Source of the DNA: Acidobacteriota bacterium
GTDB lineage: Bacteria > Acidobacteriota > Aminicenantia > JBFLYD01
Assembly (NCBI GenBank): GCA_040756905.1
Contig: JBFLYD010000034.1
Coordinates: 1-49,770 of the forward strand
Direction of reading: 5' to 3'
DNA length: 49,770 nucleotides
The notes under the pieces are model-generated. The model was not told the DNA's origin, did no database searches, and worked only from the letters and a program-made list of their open reading frames with translations. This document shows positions 24,497 through 33,852 of this stretch, one piece after another (the stretch's first letter is position 1; each line of letters opens with the position of its first letter). Both the position numbers and the translations under genes were made by a program.

Positions 24497-25651
24497 ATGG
24501 TAAAAAGGCATTTCTGGCTTAAAAGGATAGAGGAATCATGGCAGAGGCGTTCTGTTGTCTGGCTATCGGGGGTTAGAAGGGCTGGGAAGACATACCTATG
24601 CCAGAGTCTACCAGGAATTGAGTATTTTGATTGTGAGCTGCCACGGGTGCGGCGGATGATGGAAGACCCTGAATCTTTCCTCGATGATTTAAGAGATTGC
24701 ACAATTGTACTTGATGAGATCCATCGATTTCCGAATCCCTCCGAAATACTCAAAATTGCTGCTGACCACTACCCTGACATCAAGATACTTGCCACGGGAT
24801 CATCCACACTTGGAGCATCATCGAAATTTAGAGATACCTTGGCCGGTCGTAAGACAGAGATATGGCTTACACCCATGACTTCCCATGATCTTGTTGATTT
24901 TGAGGATACTGATCTGAAACACCGTTTTCTTCACGGAGGACTGCCGCCTTTTTTCATGGCAAACACACTTCCTGAAAGGGATTTTCAGGAATGGATGGAT
25001 GCCTACTGGGCTAAGGATATTCAAGAGCTGTTCAGACTTGAGCGGAGGTATTCATTTTTAAGATTTGCGGAACTTTTAATGGCTCAGAGCGGGGGGATAT
25101 TTGAGGCAAACAGATTTGCCAGACCTTGCGAGGTAAGCCGGACAACCATTACTAATTATCTCTCTATCCTTGAGGCAACTTATTTAGTGCACATAGTACG
25201 TCCATTCAGTTCGCATCGTCCAACAGAGATAATCTCAGCACCAAAGGTATATGCCTTTGATACAGGCTTTGTATGTTATTATTGTGGCTGGCATGAACTG
25301 AGAAGAGATGACCTCGGAGTGTTATGGGAGCATTTTGTGCTTAATGAGATATATGCCCATCTGCAATCCAGGAGGGTCTTATACTGGAGGGATAAACGCG
25401 GTCACGAGGTGGATTTTGTATTGGTCAAAAATAAATTAAAGCCTGTGGCTATAGAATGCAAATGGTCTCAGGCAGAATTTGATCCATCTAACCTGAAGGC
25501 ATTCAGAAGGCAGTATCCTGATGGAGACAATTTTGTGGTTTCATCAGATGTGAAGAAATCATTTTCTCGTACTTTTGATAGTATTCAAGTAAGATTTTTA
25601 AATCTGAAAGATCTGGTGAAGTCTATACTCATGGAGAGGATGGGGACTTAA
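24497..25651 (+). CDS. AAA-type ATPase with DUF4143 domain (AAA_14 family)
   Basis: The 384-residue protein has a P-loop GVRRAGKT at residues 25-32 and Walker B IVLDEIH near residue 72. LATGSS, the LAGRKTEIWLTPMTSHDL segment, and a C-terminal DUF4143 part with YAFDTGFVCY, LWEHFVLNEIYAHL, RDKRGHEVDFVLV and AIECKWS follow. The D/E-x-K-like pattern in EVDFVL...ECK resembles nuclease folds. Such ATPases are widespread, mobile and functionally obscure, some being linked to toxin-antitoxin or defence loci. Codon use is more GC-rich than in its neighbours, which suggests horizontal transfer. It is solitary. Confidence 0.85.
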   Translation: MVKRHFWLKRIEESWQRRSVVWLSGVRRAGKTYLCQSLPGIEYFDCELPRVRRMMEDPESFLDDLRDCTIVLDEIHRFPNPSEILKIAADHYPDIKILATGSSTLGASSKFRDTLAGRKTEIWLTPMTSHDLVDFEDTDLKHRFLHGGLPPFFMANTLPERDFQEWMDAYWAKDIQELFRLERRYSFLRFAELLMAQSGGIFEANRFARPCEVSRTTITNYLSILEATYLVHIVRPFSSHRPTEIISAPKVYAFDTGFVCYYCGWHELRRDDLGVLWEHFVLNEIYAHLQSRRVLYWRDKRGHEVDFVLVKNKLKPVAIECKWSQAEFDPSNLKAFRRQYPDGDNFVVSSDVKKSFSRTFDSIQVRFLNLKDLVKSILMERMGT

Positions 25652-25916
25652 TCCATTCCACGTAATCTATACTCTCCTGATATATTAAGACTGAGCAAAT
25701 CATATGCCAAATTGATTTATTATATTTATCAATAAATTATAATTTTATTAATAGATAAAAATTGAGAAATTTTTGCACAATTTTTAAATAATCTATAAAG
25801 CCAATAATTATGAGGCTCTATGGATTAATAAATGGGAAAAATTTGCACAAGATTTAATGAGCCTTTTTTGTGTCCAAAGATTTCAGATTCAAAAAGGGTG
25901 GAAGGGATAGAAGAAG
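25652..25916. other. Gene-free AT-rich region with a short direct repeat
   Basis: GAAATTTTTGCACAA (about 25763-25777) and GAAAAATTTGCACAA (about 25834-25848) form an imperfect direct repeat roughly 70 bases apart. No gene or RNA is recognised. The repeat's role is unknown. A MITE-like element follows directly. Confidence 0.45.
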
Positions 25917-26026
25917 AATTAATACAAACGAATAAAATAAGTTGACATGTAGGCCATGGCTTTAGCCTCGAATTAAGCAACCCTAAAGGGTTGCCCTACA
26001 AATTATTTATTGCTTTTGTATTAATT
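25917..26026. repeat. MITE-like palindromic repeat, family A, copy 2
   Basis: The ends AATTAATACAAACGAATA and TGCTTTTGTATTAATT are inverted copies. Inside are a GTAGGCCATGGCTTTAGCC arm and AAGCAACCCTAAAGGGTTGC then CCTACA. The core is in the opposite orientation to copy 1. It lies directly upstream of the dGTPase gene and could influence its transcription. Confidence 0.75.
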
Positions 26027-26060
26027 GAAATAAACTTCTTATTCTGATAAATATTGCCTG

Positions 26061-27092
26061 ATGGAGAAGAGTATTAGAGAATTTCTGGAGGAAAGGGAAA
26101 GAAAGATTTTATCACCAAAAGCAGCTTTTAGTTCAGAAACAAAAGGAAGAAAAAAGCCTGAAGAATTGTGTTTGATAAGACCGGAGTACCAGAGAGACAG
26201 AGATAGAATAATCCATTCAAAAGCTTTTAGACGACTCAAACATAAAACACAGGTTTTCCTTTCTCCAACTGGAGATCATTATCGAACAAGATTAACCCAT
26301 ACCCTTGAAGTTTCTCAAATAGCTCGAACCATTTCAAAAGCTCTTTGTTTGAATGAGGATTTAACTGAGGCGATTTCCCTGGGACATGATTTAGGTCATA
26401 CACCTTTTGGCCATGCTGGAGAAGAGGCATTGAGAGAACTTCTTCCAGGCGGGTTCAATCATTATGAACAAAGTCTTAGAGTTGTTGATTTTTTAGAGCA
26501 GAATGGAAGAGGTCTTAATCTCACCTATGAGGTAAGAGATGGAATTCTTAAACATTCAAAAGGGTTTGGGGAGATCTTTGTTGAAAAAGATGGACCTGAA
26601 ACTCTTGAAGGGAATGCTGTCAGAGTTTCTGATTTAATAGCCTATGTGAACCATGATATTGATGATTCTATAAGAGGAGGGATAATAAAAGCTTCTGATC
26701 TTCCTCAGGAAGCAATAAAAGTTCTGGGAAATACCCATGCGAAAAGAATTAACACAATGGTTATGGATGTGATAAGAAATAGTGTTGAAAATGGAATGGA
26801 GAGAATATGTATGTCTGATGAGATTTTCAATGCCACTCAAAAACTCAGGGATTTTTTATATGAAGCAGTTTATTTTAATGATAAATCAAAAGCTGAATTA
26901 AAAAAAACAAAGAAAATAATCTATGATCTTTTTTATTATCTTATGGAACATCCAGAAAGAGGGGTTGAAGCTTTTCCTGTGGGAGATCTTCTGGAAACCA
27001 GGGTTGGAGATTTTATCGCAGGTATGACTGACAGATACGCTCTGAGGATTTATGAAGAGATATTTTTACCAAAGCCCTGGATGATTGTTTAG
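26061..27092 (+). CDS. dgt: dGTPase-like deoxynucleotide triphosphohydrolase (HD domain)
   Basis: The family hydrolyses dGTP or other dNTPs to the nucleoside and triphosphate. The 343-residue protein has [24 protein letters not shown] at the N-terminus, then the metal-binding histidines and aspartate in [15 protein letters not shown] and [19 protein letters not shown]. This is the shorter bacterial type rather than the 505-residue E. coli Dgt. The ATG lacks a clear ribosome site. The stop overlaps the region before the MFS gene, so the two are probably co-transcribed. Confidence 0.92.
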   Translation: MEKSIREFLEERERKILSPKAAFSSETKGRKKPEELCLIRPEYQRDRDRIIHSKAFRRLKHKTQVFLSPTGDHYRTRLTHTLEVSQIARTISKALCLNEDLTEAISLGHDLGHTPFGHAGEEALRELLPGGFNHYEQSLRVVDFLEQNGRGLNLTYEVRDGILKHSKGFGEIFVEKDGPETLEGNAVRVSDLIAYVNHDIDDSIRGGIIKASDLPQEAIKVLGNTHAKRINTMVMDVIRNSVENGMERICMSDEIFNATQKLRDFLYEAVYFNDKSKAELKKTKKIIYDLFYYLMEHPERGVEAFPVGDLLETRVGDFIAGMTDRYALRIYEEIFLPKPWMIV

Positions 27093-27093
27093 G

Positions 27094-28263
27094 ATGAAAA
27101 AGAGTAAAATACCTCCAAGAGTTAAAATACTCGGTTTTGTTTCCCTTCTCAATGATTCTGCCTCAGAGATGATCTACCCTTTTCTTCCTGTTTTCATTAC
27201 TAAATATTTAGGAGCAGGACCTGCATTTTTAGGCCTGATAGAAGGAGCTGCAGAAAGTATCAATAGCTTTTTAAAGCTGGGTTCTGGTTGGTTTTCTGAT
27301 AGAGTGAAAAGAAAAAAACCTTTTGTTTCAATTGGTTATGTAATTGCTTCATTTTTAAGACCTCTTATTGGTATCGCAAGGTCATGGATTACAGTTTTTT
27401 TTCTCAGATTTTTTGACAGGGTAGGAAAAGGAATAAGAGCATCACCAAGAGATGCAATGATTGCAGAATCCTCCTCAATCGAAATTAGGGGAAAGTCTTT
27501 TGGTTTTCATAGGGGAATGGACAATTTAGGAGCATTCATTGGACCATTGATTGCTTTCTCCCTTGTAAAATTTGCAAACATTGATTTGAGAACCCTTTTC
27601 ATTCTCACATTGATTCCAGGAATTTTTGTGTTTATCCTTGTTGTTTTCTTTTTAAAAGAAATTGGAAGCTTTAGCTCTGAAAAGGTCGAACATAGAGAAA
27701 ATTCTAAATTTTCTTTTACTTTTAAGTATTACCTTTTTACTCTTATGATTTTTACCCTTGGGAATTCATCAGATACTTTTCTTTTTCTTAAAGCTACAGA
27801 GACAGGAGTTTCAATGGCATTCCTCCCAGTTTTATGGATGGCTCATAATCTTGTTAAATCATCTCTTTCGTATCCATCCGGGTCATTATCCGATAAAATT
27901 GGAAGGAAAAAAATTATAATATTTGGCTGGATTCTCTATTCGATAATATATTTTGGATTTGCTTTCTCCACGAGTCCTTTTCATGTATTATTTTTATTTG
28001 TAGTATATGGCTCGGTATTTGGAATTACTGAAGGAGTGGAGAAAGCTTTTGTAGCAGATATGGTGAAGCCAACTCAGAGAGGAACTGCTTACGGGCTTTA
28101 TAATTTTATCCTTGGAGTTTCTCTTTTTCCAGCCTCTCTAATCACTGGAGTTTTATGGCAAAAGATAAATTCAAAAGCTGCATTTCTTTTTGGGGCAATG
28201 ATGGCTCTTGTTGCATCAATCTTAATGATGATGCTAAAAGAATCTAAACAAAAGGAGATATAA
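27094..28263 (+). CDS. Major facilitator superfamily transporter
   Basis: This is an inner-membrane secondary transporter of about 12 helices. The ATG at 27094 directly follows the dGTPase stop; a TTG at 27085 would add three residues. The sequence LGFVSLLNDSASEMIYPFLPVF and GWFSDRVKRKKPFV between helices 2 and 3, with a repeat (SLSDKIGRKKIIIF) in the second half, are MFS hallmarks. It resembles the bacterial MFS group whose N-terminus begins LxxVSFLTDxSSEMxYPxLP. Substrate unknown. It is followed by ugd 1 base downstream. Confidence 0.88.
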   Translation: MKKSKIPPRVKILGFVSLLNDSASEMIYPFLPVFITKYLGAGPAFLGLIEGAAESINSFLKLGSGWFSDRVKRKKPFVSIGYVIASFLRPLIGIARSWITVFFLRFFDRVGKGIRASPRDAMIAESSSIEIRGKSFGFHRGMDNLGAFIGPLIAFSLVKFANIDLRTLFILTLIPGIFVFILVVFFLKEIGSFSSEKVEHRENSKFSFTFKYYLFTLMIFTLGNSSDTFLFLKATETGVSMAFLPVLWMAHNLVKSSLSYPSGSLSDKIGRKKIIIFGWILYSIIYFGFAFSTSPFHVLFLFVVYGSVFGITEGVEKAFVADMVKPTQRGTAYGLYNFILGVSLFPASLITGVLWQKINSKAAFLFGAMMALVASILMMMLKESKQKEI

Positions 28264-28264
28264 A

Positions 28265-29572
28265 ATGGATAGAATAGGAATAATTGGAATAGGTTATGTG
28301 GGTCTTGTTACTGCTGTTGGGTTTGCAGAGCTTGGATATAAAGTTACTGGAGTTGATAAGGATGGAGAGAGAATATCTCTTTTGAGAAACGGCATTTCTC
28401 CGATTTTTGAGCCAGGAGTTGATGAGCTTTTAAAAAAGAATGTGTCAAAGGGAAATCTATTTTTTTCAGATAAACTGGAAGATGTGGTGGATAAAACAGA
28501 TATAATATTTATCTGTGTTGGGACTCCTTCCCTTGAGGATGGAAGAGCGGATTTAACTCAGGTTGAGGAGGTTTCAAGAAATATAGCCATGAATCTGAAT
28601 TCATACAGATTAATAGTTGAAAAAAGCACTGTTCCTGTTAAAACAGCCCAATGGATAAAGCGGACTATAAAGTTATACAATCGAAAAAGGGTAGATTTTG
28701 ATGTGGCTTCAAATCCTGAATTCCTAAAAGAGGGAAATGCTTTGAATGACTTTTTCCATCCGGATAGAATCGTAATTGGAGTGGAATCTGAGAGAGCAAG
28801 AGAAAAATTAAGAAGACTCTATGAAAGATTTGGTGTGCCGTTAATCGAGACAGATATAAATACTGCTGAAATCATAAAACATGCTTCGAATGCTTTCCTA
28901 GCTATGAAGATTTCATTCATCAACATGATAGCTGATCTCTGTGAGAAAACTGGAGCTGATATTGAAAAGGTTTCGATGGGGGTAGGACTGGACAGAAGAA
29001 TCGGAACAGAGTTTTTAAAGGCAGGAATTGGATATGGCGGTAGTTGTTTCCCAAAAGATGTTAAAGCATTTTATAGGATTGGTGAAGAACACGGGTTGAA
29101 TTTTGGACTTCTGCGAGAGGTGGACAGAATAAATGAGGAGAGGGTTGAAAAATTCATGAACAGGTTGAAAGAAGCCCTCTGGCTTTTCAGAGAGAAAAAA
29201 ATAGGAATTCTTGGAGCTTCTTTTAAGCCAGAGACTGATGATATAAGAGAAGCACCGAGTTTAAAAATCATTGAAAGACTGTTGAAGGAAGGGGCGATCG
29301 TAAAAGTTCATGACCCAAAGGCTATTTCAAATTTAAAAAAGCATTTTGGGGATAGGGATGGCCTTAAGTATTGCGAAGAGCCATACGAAGTTGCAAGAGA
29401 TGCAGAGGCATTGCTGCTTTTGACTGAATGGGAAGAGTATAAGGGGATAGATTTAAAAAGGCTAAAAGAATTGATGAAGACTCCGATTTTTTTAGATGGG
29501 AGAAATCTATTTTTTCCTGAAAAAATGAAAGAAGCAGGATTTGAATATCATTCGATAGGTAGAAAAAACTAA
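28265..29572 (+). CDS. ugd: UDP-glucose 6-dehydrogenase
   Basis: It oxidises UDP-glucose twice with NAD+ to UDP-glucuronate. The 435-residue protein starts with the Rossmann motif IGIIGIGYVGLVTAVGFAELG. It carries the catalytic cysteine in GIGYGGSCFPKDVKAF and the C-terminal GILGASFKPETDDIREAPSL. The next gene, 2 bases downstream, is a UDP-xylose synthase that uses its product, so the pair should make UDP-xylose for cell-surface glycans. Confidence 0.95.
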   Translation: MDRIGIIGIGYVGLVTAVGFAELGYKVTGVDKDGERISLLRNGISPIFEPGVDELLKKNVSKGNLFFSDKLEDVVDKTDIIFICVGTPSLEDGRADLTQVEEVSRNIAMNLNSYRLIVEKSTVPVKTAQWIKRTIKLYNRKRVDFDVASNPEFLKEGNALNDFFHPDRIVIGVESERAREKLRRLYERFGVPLIETDINTAEIIKHASNAFLAMKISFINMIADLCEKTGADIEKVSMGVGLDRRIGTEFLKAGIGYGGSCFPKDVKAFYRIGEEHGLNFGLLREVDRINEERVEKFMNRLKEALWLFREKKIGILGASFKPETDDIREAPSLKIIERLLKEGAIVKVHDPKAISNLKKHFGDRDGLKYCEEPYEVARDAEALLLLTEWEEYKGIDLKRLKELMKTPIFLDGRNLFFPEKMKEAGFEYHSIGRKN

Positions 29573-29574
29573 AA

Positions 29575-30531
29575 ATGAAAGTTTTAATCACTGGAGCAGC
29601 CGGCTTCATCGGTTCTTTTTTGTGCGAAAGATTTCTCAAGGAAGGATGGTATGTAATTGGTCTTGATAATTTTCTCACGGGTTCAGAAGAGAATATATCT
29701 CATCTTTTTTCAAACTCAAATTTTAAATTCTACAAATATGATGTCACATATTTCATTTATGTGGATGAGGATGTGGATTTGATTTTACATTTTGCATGTC
29801 CTGCGTCTCCTCTGGATTATTCAAATCATCCCATCCACACGATGAAGGTTGATTCTCTTGGAACGCTTCACACTCTTGGGCTTGCAAAGAAAAAGAGAGC
29901 AAGATACCTTTTTGCATCCACATCAGAAGTATACGGTGACCCGGAAGTGCATCCTCAAAATGAAGAATATTGGGGAAAAGTGAATCCAATTGGACCGAGA
30001 GCAGTTTATGATGAAGCAAAGAGATTTTCAGAGGCCTTAACAATGGCTTATCATAGAGTTCATAAAATTGATGTGAGAATAGCAAGAATATTCAATACAT
30101 ATGGACCTCGAATGCGAATCGGAGATGGAAGAGTTATACCCACATTTATCGTAAACTCTCTTCAGGGAAAATCCATTCCTATATTCGGTGATGGAACTCA
30201 AACTCGAAGTTTTTGTTTCATCGATGATTTAGTTGATGGAATTTACAATCTCTCTGTAATTGATAATTTAGAAGGAGAAGTTTTTAATCTTGGAAATCCA
30301 GATGAATACAGAATTTTAGACATAGCAGAAAAGATAAAAAGGATCACAGAGTCAAAATCTGAATTTGAATATCATCCGCTTCCCCAGGACGACCCGAAAA
30401 AAAGAAAGCCTGATATAGAAAAAGCAAAGAAAATATTGGGCTGGGAACCGAAAATCTTACTTGATGAAGGACTGAAAATTACCATTGATTGGTTTAAAAA
30501 AAAATTATTAGGGTCAGGTCTTGACATGTGA
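29575..30531 (+). CDS. uxs: UDP-glucuronate decarboxylase (UDP-xylose synthase)
   Basis: An extended short-chain dehydrogenase/reductase that decarboxylates UDP-glucuronate to UDP-xylose. Of 318 residues, GAAGFIGSFLCERFL binds NAD. LHFACPASPLDYSNHPIHT, FASTSEVYGDPEVHPQ, the catalytic YDEAK and IARIFNTYGPRM are typical of this subfamily rather than of general 4,6-dehydratases. It directly follows ugd. The last codons (GSGLDM then TGA) lie inside an AGGGTCAGGTCTTGACATG motif that resembles a dispersed repeat, so the natural C-terminus may have been altered. Confidence 0.92.
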   Translation: MKVLITGAAGFIGSFLCERFLKEGWYVIGLDNFLTGSEENISHLFSNSNFKFYKYDVTYFIYVDEDVDLILHFACPASPLDYSNHPIHTMKVDSLGTLHTLGLAKKKRARYLFASTSEVYGDPEVHPQNEEYWGKVNPIGPRAVYDEAKRFSEALTMAYHRVHKIDVRIARIFNTYGPRMRIGDGRVIPTFIVNSLQGKSIPIFGDGTQTRSFCFIDDLVDGIYNLSVIDNLEGEVFNLGNPDEYRILDIAEKIKRITESKSEFEYHPLPQDDPKKRKPDIEKAKKILGWEPKILLDEGLKITIDWFKKKLLGSGLDM

Positions 30532-30587
30532 CATTATTCAATTAAGTATCTAATATTGAATATCTAATAAAGATTAAGTAAAACAAG

Positions 30588-31976
30588 ATGAAATGGATTC
30601 TATTTTTAGCCTATTCATTTTTAGTGTTGATTTTTGGGTTAATTCCAGCAAAGAGTATAAAGAACAACAATGATTATTTCCTTGCCTCAAGGTCTCTTTC
30701 ATGGAGAAGTCTTACCTTTACTCTTGTAGCAAGCTGGTATGGAGCCTCGTCAATTTTTGTTTCCATCAGTGAAGCCTACTGGAAAGGCTTGAGCTCTCTA
30801 TGGATTATCGGTGTTCCAGCTTTTTTAACTCTTTTAATATTTTCATTTTTTTCAAGAAGAATTTATAACTCAGAAGTTAATTCAATTCCGGAGATTTTTA
30901 GAAAGAAAAACTATAAATTTTCTCAAGTTATAACTTCTGCTATTATTTTCTGGTATCTGATAGTTCTTTCATCATCCCAGCTCATTGCTCTTGGCCAGGT
31001 AATAGGAGGTTTCTTAAGTATTAAATATGAGCTCTCTCTTTTGTTGGGCCTTTTAATCATTCTTTTTTATTCAACTGGAGGTGGACTGAAATCAGTTGTT
31101 ACAACTGATAAAATTCAGTTTTTTATCATTGTTGGAGTGATTTTATCGGTTTTTATTTTTTTATCCGAGAAAAACTTTAATTTTTTTTCTTCTGAAGAAA
31201 TTATGAAATTAATGAATCCTTTTGACTCTATCACTGAAAATCTTTTGATTACTTTATCTTTCACGCTTGCATGGTTGATATCCCCAATTGTTTGGCAAAG
31301 GATAAAGTCTGGAAGAAATAATTATGAGGTAAAAAAATCTTTAATTCTTTCAGCATTAATTTTATTTTTTCTTTATTTAATATCAATCGGAATAGGTATA
31401 CTTTCTCATCCTTTTAATTTTGATAAAAAAGAAGGAGAGTTATTTATTTTGCTTATAAATAAAAAATTGGGAATTATCCTCGGAAGTTTAGGTTTTTTAG
31501 CTGTTGTTTCTGCGATAATGTCTACCCTTGATACCACTCTGAATACTTCTTCAATGACTTTTACATGGGATGTATATGGTTATTTTAGAAAAAATCTCAG
31601 AGGTGGCCTATTAAAAATCTCAAGAATTACTTTAATTGGTTCAGGGCTTTTAACTTTTCTAATCGCCTACAGAATGGATGGTATATTAAAAACCCTCGGA
31701 TTTTCTTCCGAAATAATTGCCTGCGGCTTTTTTATTCCCCTTGTTTATGTATTTTTCTCAAAAAGAAATTCTCCAAATGCAGTATCGCTTTCGATGATTT
31801 TAGGTCTTATAATTCCAGTATGGCACTTCATTCAAGCGTTTAAACTAATTCCCGAGCTTTTCCCAGCTTGGCCTTTATCTGTTCCAGTTGGGATTTCGAT
31901 GAGTTTTGTGGGACTAATACTTGGAATAATTTTGGATTATTTTCTTACGAAAAAAACCTTATCGTTGAAAGAATAA
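30588..31976 (+). CDS. Sodium/solute symporter (SSF family)
   Basis: A 462-residue inner-membrane transporter with about 13 predicted helices. Early helix LTLVASWYGASSIFVSISEAYWKG, the FYSTGGGLKSVVTTDKIQFFIIV segment and AVVSAIMSTLDTTLNTSSMTF are typical of SSF proteins such as PutP and proline/pantothenate carriers. The substrate is unknown. It follows uxs by 56 bases. Its 3' end overlaps the end of the radical SAM gene on the other strand by 40 bases. Confidence 0.88.
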   Translation: MKWILFLAYSFLVLIFGLIPAKSIKNNNDYFLASRSLSWRSLTFTLVASWYGASSIFVSISEAYWKGLSSLWIIGVPAFLTLLIFSFFSRRIYNSEVNSIPEIFRKKNYKFSQVITSAIIFWYLIVLSSSQLIALGQVIGGFLSIKYELSLLLGLLIILFYSTGGGLKSVVTTDKIQFFIIVGVILSVFIFLSEKNFNFFSSEEIMKLMNPFDSITENLLITLSFTLAWLISPIVWQRIKSGRNNYEVKKSLILSALILFFLYLISIGIGILSHPFNFDKKEGELFILLINKKLGIILGSLGFLAVVSAIMSTLDTTLNTSSMTFTWDVYGYFRKNLRGGLLKISRITLIGSGLLTFLIAYRMDGILKTLGFSSEIIACGFFIPLVYVFFSKRNSPNAVSLSMILGLIIPVWHFIQAFKLIPELFPAWPLSVPVGISMSFVGLILGIILDYFLTKKTLSLKE

Positions 31977-32857
31977 TTTCTTATTTCTCCTTTCTCAAGC
32001 AATGCATGGAGGATTTTTCCAATTTTTTCCTTATCAATCCCCAGAGATGCTGAAATATCATCTGAGGTGAGAGGTCTTCTCTTTAAAAGATTTTTAATAA
32101 ATTCTATCTTGTCGGAATAAATTTCTTCTTTTTTTTCTTTTATTCCAGAGGAAATTACCTCTGTTTTTTCTCCAAAGATTTCTTTTATTTTTAAAAGTTC
32201 TTCATAAGATAAAGGAAGAGAAAATTTTTCCGTTCCAGGTCTTATAACTGTGTTAAGATGGATTTTATCAGGAGAGATATTTTTAATTTCTCTTTTCAAT
32301 TTGAATATTTCTTCTTTGGTATCATTCACTCCTTTTACAAACAGAATTTCAAGAAAAATCTTTCCCTTATATTCTTTTCTTAATTTTTTTAATCCGTTTA
32401 TCATCTTTCTAACTTTTATACTTTTATGGGGTCGATTGATTTTTCTGAATGTCACATCTGATACAGCATCCAGGGACGGAAGAATAATATCTGCTTTCAA
32501 TAAAGCTTCTCTTACTTTTTTTAAATGGAGCAGACTCCCATTTGTAAGAACAGCAACAGGAATTCTTGTTGTATCTTTTATTTTAGAAATAATATCTTCA
32601 ATTTTAGAGTGAAGGGTGGGTTCTCCAGAACCCGTTATTGTAATGTGGTCAATCTCTTTGTTGTTTTTTAATGCTTCTTTAAGTTCTTTTATGATTTCTT
32701 CAACAGGAGCCCATTCTTTAATTTCAATAGTTTTCTCTGTTGTTTTTCCACACTCACAGTAGATACAATCGAAACTGCATGTTTTTAGAGGAACTATGTC
32801 AATTCCAAGGGAAAACCCGAGCCTTCTTGATGAAACAGGTCCAAATATGTATCTCAC
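31937..32857 (-). CDS. Radical SAM protein, COG0731-like, with C-terminal winged helix
   Basis: The 306-residue enzyme has the radical SAM motif CSFDCIYCECG, so it should bind a 4Fe-4S cluster and S-adenosylmethionine, and DHITITGSGEPTLH matches the family's GGE-like motif. The N-terminus YIFGPVSSRRLGFSLGIDIVP is typical of the COG0731 group distantly related to the wybutosine enzyme TYW1. The last 60 residues look like a small helix-turn-helix. It overlaps the MTH1187 gene's end by 4 bases. Substrate not known. Confidence 0.88.
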   Translation of the reverse strand: MRYIFGPVSSRRLGFSLGIDIVPLKTCSFDCIYCECGKTTEKTIEIKEWAPVEEIIKELKEALKNNKEIDHITITGSGEPTLHSKIEDIISKIKDTTRIPVAVLTNGSLLHLKKVREALLKADIILPSLDAVSDVTFRKINRPHKSIKVRKMINGLKKLRKEYKGKIFLEILFVKGVNDTKEEIFKLKREIKNISPDKIHLNTVIRPGTEKFSLPLSYEELLKIKEIFGEKTEVISSGIKEKKEEIYSDKIEFIKNLLKRRPLTSDDISASLGIDKEKIGKILHALLEKGEIRNYSFNDKVFFVRK

Positions 32858-33156
32858 TTAAGTTTATCCACAACGGATTTTACTTTTGCCTCCATAGAGA
32901 TTTCTTTATCCCTTCTATCGTCGACTGTTAGCTTTGTTACTACTCTTTTCGCACCAAATTTGAATTGAGCTTCATGCATTTCTTCAAGAGCTTTCAGAAT
33001 GTCTTCAAATTCGCCCTCTAAGATTGTTCCCATTGATGTAATTTGATAATTCAAATTTTTATAATTCTTTAAAACTTTTACGCTTTCAGTTACATAATCA
33101 CTAACGCTCGTTGAGTAAGACCCAATTGGAATAATGCTCACTTCAGCAATAACCAT
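32854..33156 (-). CDS. MTH1187/YqgV-type thiamine-binding protein
   Basis: A 100-residue single-domain protein of the DUF77/thiamine-binding family, with VIAEVSIIPIG at the start and YQITSMGTILEGEFEDILKALEEMHE in the middle. Family members form small tetramers; some bind thiamine-like molecules. The GAGGAGGG ribosome site is strong. It precedes the radical SAM gene with an ATGA-type overlap. Confidence 0.88.
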   Translation of the reverse strand: MVIAEVSIIPIGSYSTSVSDYVTESVKVLKNYKNLNYQITSMGTILEGEFEDILKALEEMHEAQFKFGAKRVVTKLTVDDRRDKEISMEAKVKSVVDKLK

Positions 33157-33244
33157 AATCCCTCCTCTTTATTTAAAGATTTAGATATTAGTATAAATAT
33201 TTACTTACAGAATCTCAACAATAAATTGGATGATTTAGCTTATC

Positions 33245-33601
33245 TGGGCAGCAAGGGTGACTTCGAAAACACGCTGTATTTTCCCCAGTCCCGCACTAAC
33301 TTATTATTACCTAATACAAACGCATTGAATAAATTGTAGGGCAACCCTTTAGAGCCTGCCCCGAACTTGATTCGGGGGTTGCTTAATGCAAAGCTAAAGC
33401 CATGCCCTACATGTAACAATATTTTATGCGTTTGCTATAAATTAAGGAATTCATAATATCTCTACTTCCATCACTTAATTTTTTTGGGAATAAATACAGT
33501 TAGTGCGGGAGCACTCATGCTTCGCTCCCCCTCACTTATCCCGCTTCGCATTCGTGATGGTTTTCAGGAACCTTCGGTTTCTTGGACACCCTTGCTGCCC
33601 A
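33245..33601. repeat. Large inverted-repeat element interrupted by a MITE
   Basis: Outer arms TGGGCAGCAAGGGTGAC (33245-33261) and GACACCCTTGCTGCCCA (33585-33601) pair at 16 of 17 positions. Inner arms CCCGCACTAACT (33290-33301) and AGTTAGTGCGGG (33498-33509) pair perfectly. Family A copy 3 (33311-33441) lies between the inner arms, so it probably inserted into an older palindromic element. No coding capacity was recognised. Confidence 0.6.
33311..33441. repeat. MITE-like palindromic repeat, family A, copy 3
   Basis: It begins TAATACAAACGCATTGAATA, has TGTAGGGCAACCC and, on the right, AAGCTAAAGCCATGCCCTAC, and ends ATGCGTTTGCTATAAATTA. It is the copy closest to copy 1, also in the core ATTCGGGGGTTGCTT. 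It lies inside another inverted repeat. Confidence 0.75.
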
Positions 33602-33699
33602 TAAAAATTAAATTAAATTCTCTTATCACAAAACTTTACCTGCTTACCTCAATACAAGGCAACGTCAAAGTCCATAAAATCGCACTTTAGATACCCTCA

Positions 33700-33770
33700 T
33701 GTCATTCCCACGAAAGTGGGAATACAGTCTAATCAACAAATTCTGGATTCCTGCTTCCGCAGGAATGACA
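33700..33770. repeat. REP-type palindrome
   Basis: TGTCATTCCCACGAAAGTGG on the left and TCCGCAGGAATGACA on the right form two small hairpins whose outer ends are inverted (TGTCATTCC and GGAATGACA). This sequence type is common in intergenic regions of many Gram-negative genomes. Only one copy is visible here. Confidence 0.6.
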
Positions 33771-33852
33771 AAAAAGGGAACTTTGACGAAGTCATGACCT
33801 CAATAAGTTTTGGGCTGTACGATGAAAATTTTGGTTGACAAGGGAAGAATTT

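Larger units (their letters stand above)
33157..33852. other. Long gene-free region rich in nested repeats
   Basis: No supported gene lies between the MTH1187 gene and the PP2C gene. The region holds a large inverted repeat (33245-33601) with a family A MITE inside it, then a REP-type palindrome (33700-33770). A 68-codon frame at 33484-33690 runs through repeat DNA and is not counted as a gene. Confidence 0.7.

Noticed and set aside
33484-33690. A 68-codon plus-strand frame in the long intergenic region
   Set aside because: It runs through the arm of a large inverted repeat and has no recognisable protein features.
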